Shown here one piece after another: positions 60,314 to 64,000 of a stretch of 64,000 bases of DNA. The stretch spans positions 2,668 through 66,667 of the forward strand of contig JAPTHR010000014.1 of NCBI GenBank assembly GCA_029228645.1. The letters are read 5' to 3'. Numbering within the stretch: position 1 is the first letter of the stretch; each line of letters opens with the position of its first letter. The notes below the pieces were generated by a model. It was not told the origin of the DNA. It did no database searches and saw only the letters and a list, made by a program, of their open reading frames with translations. This stretch comes from Gammaproteobacteria bacterium Milos-ODIII6 (GTDB lineage: Bacteria; Pseudomonadota; Gammaproteobacteria; Chromatiales; Chromatiaceae). The translations under genes and the position numbers were made by a program.

Positions 60314-60862
60314 ATGAGTGAACTGGGCAATAGTGGACGAGACGATATCGAGGGTGACGAGCGCAATCTCGTCACCCTCGGTCGTGTAACCGGGGCGCAC
60401 GGCCTCAAGGGCTGGCTCAAGGTTCATTCGGATACGTCGCCCAGGGAGAACATTGCGGGTTTTCCGCACTTGTTGCTCAACACCGGGGACGGCTGGCGGC
60501 GTTGGCGGGTCAATTCCGGCGGGCGCCAGGGAAAGTACGTGGTCCTGAAGTTGCGTGGATGCAACGACAGGAACGCGGCGGAAGAACTGGTCGGCGCGCA
60601 GCTCGCGATAGCGCGTGAGCAGCTGCCCGACCTGATGGAGCCCGGCGAGTTTTACTGGGCAGACCTCGAGGGCTTGCGCGTCGAGGACCTGGAAGGGGAA
60701 CTGCTCGGGCACCTCGACCACCTGTTCGAGACCGGGGCAAACGATGTGATGGTGGTTCGCGGTGAACGTGAACGCCTGATCCCCTTTCTCTGGGAACGGG
60801 TGGTGAAGGGCGTAGACCTCGAGCACGGCGTGATCCGCGTGGATTGGGATCCGGATTTTTAA
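60314..60862 (+). CDS. rimM: 16S rRNA processing protein RimM
   Basis: 182 residues. The N-terminal RimM domain has VTLGRVTGAHGLKGWLKVHSDT and the C-terminal PRC barrel has FYWADLEGLRVED and IPFLWERVVKGVDLEHGVIRVDWDPDF. It helps 30S head maturation and binds S19. About 15 N-terminal residues before the core are extra. It follows rpsP in the conserved order. Confidence 0.97.
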   Translation: MSELGNSGRDDIEGDERNLVTLGRVTGAHGLKGWLKVHSDTSPRENIAGFPHLLLNTGDGWRRWRVNSGGRQGKYVVLKLRGCNDRNAAEELVGAQLAIAREQLPDLMEPGEFYWADLEGLRVEDLEGELLGHLDHLFETGANDVMVVRGERERLIPFLWERVVKGVDLEHGVIRVDWDPDF

Positions 60863-60877
60863 ACTGGAGTCCGGGAC

Positions 60878-61615
60878 ATGCGGTTCGACGCAATCAGCCT
60901 CTTCCCTGGCATGTTCGATGCCATCCGGGAGGGTATACCCGGTCGGGCCTTGCAGCAGGGACTGGCCGATTTGGTGCTCTGGAACCCGCGCGACTACGCC
61001 ACGGACGTGCACCGCACCGTGGATGACCGGCCATACGGCGGTGGGCCGGGAATGGTGATGAAGGTGGAACCGCTACAGGCCGCGATAGAAGCGGCAAAGG
61101 CGGCGGCACCGGAGTCGATGGTGATTCACCTGAGCCCGCAGGGTCGGCGCTTTGACCAGGCGGCAGCGCGTGAAATGGCGCAGCGTTCGGGTATGATCCT
61201 GGTCGCCGGGCGCTACGAGGGCATAGACGAGCGCCTCATCGAGACATATGTCGACGAGGAGTGGTCGATCGGAGACTACGTGCTATCGGGGGGCGAACTG
61301 CCCGCGATGGTGCTCATGGACAGCGTCATCCGGCTTTTGCCGGGTGCGTTGGGCCACCAGGATTCCGCGGAACAGGATTCTTTTCGTGATGGGCTGCTCG
61401 ACTGCCCGCATTACACCCGACCTGAAGAGGCGCTCGGGTGCCGGGTGCCGGAGGTGCTGACCTCCGGCAACCACAGGAACATAGGACGCTGGCGCCTGCA
61501 GCAGGCGCTGGGTCGGACCTGGCTAAGGCGACCGGACCTGTTGCAGAAACGGGGCTTGAGCCAGGAAGAGCAGGAACTGCTCGATGAATTCATACGCACC
61601 AACGACGGTGCTTGA
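60878..61615 (+). CDS. trmD: tRNA (guanine-N1)-methyltransferase
   Basis: 245 residues. SPOUT-class fold with the trefoil knot: [78 protein letters not shown] and the C-terminal helical domain. It makes m1G37 in tRNAs, preventing +1 frameshifts. It is 15 bases after rimM and 55 bases before rplS. Confidence 0.97.
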   Translation: MRFDAISLFPGMFDAIREGIPGRALQQGLADLVLWNPRDYATDVHRTVDDRPYGGGPGMVMKVEPLQAAIEAAKAAAPESMVIHLSPQGRRFDQAAAREMAQRSGMILVAGRYEGIDERLIETYVDEEWSIGDYVLSGGELPAMVLMDSVIRLLPGALGHQDSAEQDSFRDGLLDCPHYTRPEEALGCRVPEVLTSGNHRNIGRWRLQQALGRTWLRRPDLLQKRGLSQEEQELLDEFIRTNDGA

Positions 61616-61670
61616 GTGGAAACGATCGTGCCGGGAGGCACTTTTTCAAACAGGGTCAGGAGCTAGGGCG

Positions 61671-62024
61671 ATGAGCAACATCATCCAGGAACTCGAAGCA
61701 GAGCAGATGAACAAAGAGATGCCGGAGTTTGGGCCGGGCGACAATGTCGCGGTCCAGGTGAAGGTAGTGGAAGGCAACCGCGAGCGGCTGCAGACCTTCG
61801 AGGGTGTCTGTATTGCCAAGCGTAACCGCGGCGTCAATTCTGCCTTTACCGTGCGCAAGATCTCGCATGGCGAGGGCGTTGAGCGGGTCTTCCAGACCTA
61901 TAGCCCGCAGATCGCCTCGATCGAGGTGAAGCGCCGTGGCGATGTGCGCCGCGCCAAGCTTTACTACTTGCGTGGCCGCACCGGTAAGGCCGCCCGTATC
62001 CGCGAGAAGATCTCCAGCAAGTAA
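61671..62024 (+). CDS. rplS: 50S ribosomal protein L19
   Basis: 117 residues. [55 protein letters not shown] and [33 protein letters not shown] are L19 signatures. ATG 61671 with CAGGAG upstream. Last gene of the operon, followed 81 bases later by a terminator. Confidence 0.98.
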   Translation: MSNIIQELEAEQMNKEMPEFGPGDNVAVQVKVVEGNRERLQTFEGVCIAKRNRGVNSAFTVRKISHGEGVERVFQTYSPQIASIEVKRRGDVRRAKLYYLRGRTGKAARIREKISSK

Positions 62025-62105
62025 GCCGGAAAGGCTGAGTGCACCGGGCTGGAAACCGGTGTCGGCCTGGCGTCTGCTTGCCCGGGCCATGCCACGGGCG
62101 TGAAT

Positions 62106-62144
62106 ACACCCTGATGCTTTTCGAGGCGTCGGGGTGTTTCTTTT
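62106..62144 (+). terminator. Rho-independent terminator after rplS
   Basis: ACACCCTGATGC and GCGTCGGGGTGT form a 12-bp stem with wobble pairs around an 8-base loop, followed by TTCTTTT. Confidence 0.8.
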
Positions 62145-62417
62145 GGTCGGGTCGCGGGGGCATCCCTATCCAGGTGGTCGGTCACGCGCAGGTCCCGGAA
62201 TCGGCTGTCGCTCCGGGACCTTGTTAGCCGGGCGCCCAGAACCCCTGTTTGGCTGCAGCATGCAATTCTCCCGGAGCGGCACGAAATCCGTGCCGCCGGG
62301 GGGGATGAGTCCGGCAGCGCTGTGCTAGCATCTCTCTCCTTCCCTGGTCGCGCCGGGTGTGTCGGTGCATGCCCGGTCGGCCAGTCGAACCCAACTATGC
62401 CGCCGCCCCAAAGGATC
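62145..62417. other. Leader region of ispG with two hairpins
   Basis: No gene is supported. GGTCCCGGA (62191-62199) pairs with TCCGGGACC (62212-62220), and GCGGCACG (62276-62283) pairs with CGTGCCGC (62289-62296) around AAATC. The second lies about 120 bases before ispG. Possible TGCTAGCAT extended -10 near 62328-62336. No known riboswitch was recognised. Confidence 0.4.
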
Positions 62418-63635
62418 ATGAGCCACACCATTCAGCGTCACATCACCGTTCCGGTCAAAGTGGGCCGAATAAGTATTGGCGGCACCGCCCCGGTGGCGGT
62501 GCAATCGATGACCAACACCGATACCGCCGACGTGGCGGCGACGGTCCAGCAGGTGGCAGACTTGGCGCGCGCCGGTTCAGAGCTCGTGCGGATCACCGTG
62601 AACAACGAGGCGGCAGCGAGCGCGGTGCCGGAGATCCGTGCTCAATTGGACGCACGCGGTGTGCACGTGCCGCTGGTGGGCGATTTCCACTTCAACGGTC
62701 ACCGACTGCTTGGTGAGTATCCTGAGTGTGCCGTGGCGTTGGCCAAATACCGCATTAACCCGGGCAACGTCGGCAGCGGGGAGAAGCGCGACGAACAATT
62801 CGCCGCCATGATCGAAACCGCCAAGCGCTTCGACAAGCCGGTTCGGATCGGGGTCAACTGGGGTTCGCTGGACAAGGGTCTGGTTGCGCGCATGATGGAC
62901 GAAAACGCGCGTACGCCAGAGCCACTCGACGCCGACAGCATGATGCGCGAGATTATGGTCGCCTCCGCGCTGCAGAGCGCGCAGCGGGCCGAGGAAATCG
63001 GTCTCGGGCGCGACCACATCATCCTCTCGTGCAAGATGAGCCGGGTGCAGGACCTCATCGGTGTCTACCGCATGCTCGCGCAACGATGTGACTACGCGCT
63101 CCACCTGGGTCTGACCGAGGCCGGGATGGGCTCAAAGGGCATCGTCGCCTCGACCGCCGCACTGGCGGTTCTCCTGCAGGAAGGGATCGGCGACACCATC
63201 CGGATATCGCTGACACCGGAGCCGGGCGGTGATCGTACCCAGGAGGTGCGCGTGGCGCAGGAGATCCTGCAGTCGATGGGCCTGCGCGCTTTCATGCCCC
63301 AGGTTATCGCCTGTCCGGGTTGTGGCCGCACCACCAGCACCTATTTCCAGAAGCTGGCCCAGGACATTCAGGGCTATCTGCGCGAGCAGATGCCGGTATG
63401 GCGGGAGAAGCATCCCGGTGTGGAAGCGATGGATGTGGCCGTCATGGGCTGCGTGGTGAACGGTCCTGGCGAGAGCAAGCATGCCAATATCGGGATCAGC
63501 CTGCCCGGCACCGGAGAACGTCCGGCGGCCCCGGTGTTCATCGATGGAGAGAAAGCCGTCACCCTCAAAGGTGACCGCATTGCTGAGGAGTTCCAGACGA
63601 TAGTGGAGGAATATGTACGGACCCATTACGTCTGA
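62418..63635 (+). CDS. ispG: 4-hydroxy-3-methylbut-2-enyl diphosphate synthase
   Basis: 405 residues. [51 protein letters not shown], and the [4Fe-4S] ligands in ACPGCGRTT and [22 protein letters not shown]. It converts MEcPP to HMBPP in the MEP isoprenoid pathway. ATG 62418 ([13 protein letters not shown]) has AAGGAT close upstream; an ATG at 62397 is less likely. Confidence 0.97.
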   Translation: MSHTIQRHITVPVKVGRISIGGTAPVAVQSMTNTDTADVAATVQQVADLARAGSELVRITVNNEAAASAVPEIRAQLDARGVHVPLVGDFHFNGHRLLGEYPECAVALAKYRINPGNVGSGEKRDEQFAAMIETAKRFDKPVRIGVNWGSLDKGLVARMMDENARTPEPLDADSMMREIMVASALQSAQRAEEIGLGRDHIILSCKMSRVQDLIGVYRMLAQRCDYALHLGLTEAGMGSKGIVASTAALAVLLQEGIGDTIRISLTPEPGGDRTQEVRVAQEILQSMGLRAFMPQVIACPGCGRTTSTYFQKLAQDIQGYLREQMPVWREKHPGVEAMDVAVMGCVVNGPGESKHANIGISLPGTGERPAAPVFIDGEKAVTLKGDRIAEEFQTIVEEYVRTHYV

Positions 63636-63664
63636 GTGAGTGCAAAGCCCTGAGGAGGAGCAGC

Positions 63665-64000
63665 ATGAAAAAAATCATTCCCGTCTTCATTGCAGTTTGT
63701 GGTTTGTCCATGCCTTTGGCGGCTGGCGCCGAAGAGGCCATGACGGTGCAGGTCAAGCGCCTGTCGCTGGCCACGGCCACGACCATGGCCCAGGCCGCGG
63801 TGAAGGCCTGCGAACAGGAGGGCATCCAGATCGGGGTGACCGTGGTCGACCGAAACGGTATCCCGCAAGTGGTGCTGCGCAACACGGTGGCGCCGCCCAT
63901 CACCCTGCCGATCAGCCGTGACAAGGCCTACGCCGCTGTGATGTTTAACGTGCCCACCTCGCAACTCGAGGATCGTGCCAATACGCCCATCGGGCGGGTG
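63665..64000 (+). CDS. GlcG/HbpS-family heme-binding-like protein, 3' end outside the window
   Basis: 112 codons to the window edge without a stop. The signal peptide MKKIIPVFIAVCGLSMPLAAGA is followed by a GlcG/HbpS (DUF336) fold: VKRLSLATATTMAQAAVKACEQEGIQIGVTVVDRNGIPQVVLRN and SRDKAYAAVMFNVPTSQL. Such secreted copies bind heme or act as redox/adduct-binding proteins; the ligand is not known. AGGAGGAG gives a strong ribosome site; it follows ispG by 29 bases. Confidence 0.8.
   Translation, partial: MKKIIPVFIAVCGLSMPLAAGAEEAMTVQVKRLSLATATTMAQAAVKACEQEGIQIGVTVVDRNGIPQVVLRNTVAPPITLPISRDKAYAAVMFNVPTSQLEDRANTPIGRV

Noticed and set aside
62145-62417. A riboswitch upstream of ispG
   Set aside because: Two simple hairpins but no core motif of a known class.
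1-64000. tRNA or rRNA genes
   Set aside because: No GGTTCGAATCC-type T-loop with matching acceptor stem and no rRNA-like stretch was found by reading; a tRNA scan would settle this.

Overview
The window is a high-GC stretch of a gammaproteobacterial chromosome. The gene orders min operon (minC-minD-minE), mpl-ubiX, aceE-aceF-lpdA and ffh/rpsP-rimM-trmD-rplS, a polar-flagellum style fliC-flaG-fliD-fliS set and a diheme cytochrome c suggest a motile, respiring, Chromatiales-like (possibly sulfur-oxidising) bacterium. That placement is inferred from gene content only. Almost all of the DNA is ordinary housekeeping chromosome. AT-richer or degraded patches mark accessory DNA: the PEP-CTERM gene at the left edge, the Fic/broken methyltransferase locus near 7-9 kb, and the GSCFA-SGNH gene near 37.7-39.4 kb.

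Layout. 0-1.3 kb: PEP-CTERM protein and a decayed intergenic region. 1.3-3.3 kb: min operon (minus strand). 3.3-7.1 kb: rnd, a membrane protein, mpl, ubiX. 7.1-10.1 kb: accessory patch with a Fic protein overlapping a type III-like DNA methyltransferase gene reduced to its two ends. 10.1-13.7 kb: amtB behind a sigma-54/NtrC-type control region, and a Cache-GGDEF sensor with a degenerate active site. 13.9-20.8 kb: pyruvate dehydrogenase complex and an esterase. 21-31 kb: cytochrome c-DUF302 fusion, a four-gene MacAB-like exporter, argG, a metallo-hydrolase, DUF523/DUF1722 and molybdopterin-binding-like proteins. 31-37 kb: a five-gene minus-strand run ppx - FKBP/methyltransferase fusion - unknown - hemH - membrane methyltransferase. 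37-55 kb: a sugar and flagellum region, with a double-SGNH protein, a nearly complete legionaminic (nonulosonic) acid pathway, a Maf-type flagellin glycosyltransferase, two flagellins around fliW, and flaG-fliD-fliS-fliT. 55-64 kb: ypjD, ffh, an OmpA-like protein, ppk2, DUF2452, the rpsP-rimM-trmD-rplS operon, ispG and the start of a GlcG-like gene.

How the genes work together. LegB, LegC, LegG, LegI, LegF, a NeuD/LegH-type acetyltransferase and PtmE would make an activated CMP-nonulosonate. The Maf protein encoded immediately upstream would put it on the two flagellins, and the low-GC GSCFA-SGNH protein beside the cluster is a candidate for acylating the sugar. No wholly new system is proven. 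The best leads are this flagellin-glycan island, the FKBP-methyltransferase fusion in the ppx-hemH operon, and small inverted-repeat elements. One such element has a TTAG duplication that splits the stop codons of two convergent genes, and another supplies the stop codon of an OmpA-like gene. No tRNA, rRNA or CRISPR array was recognised.
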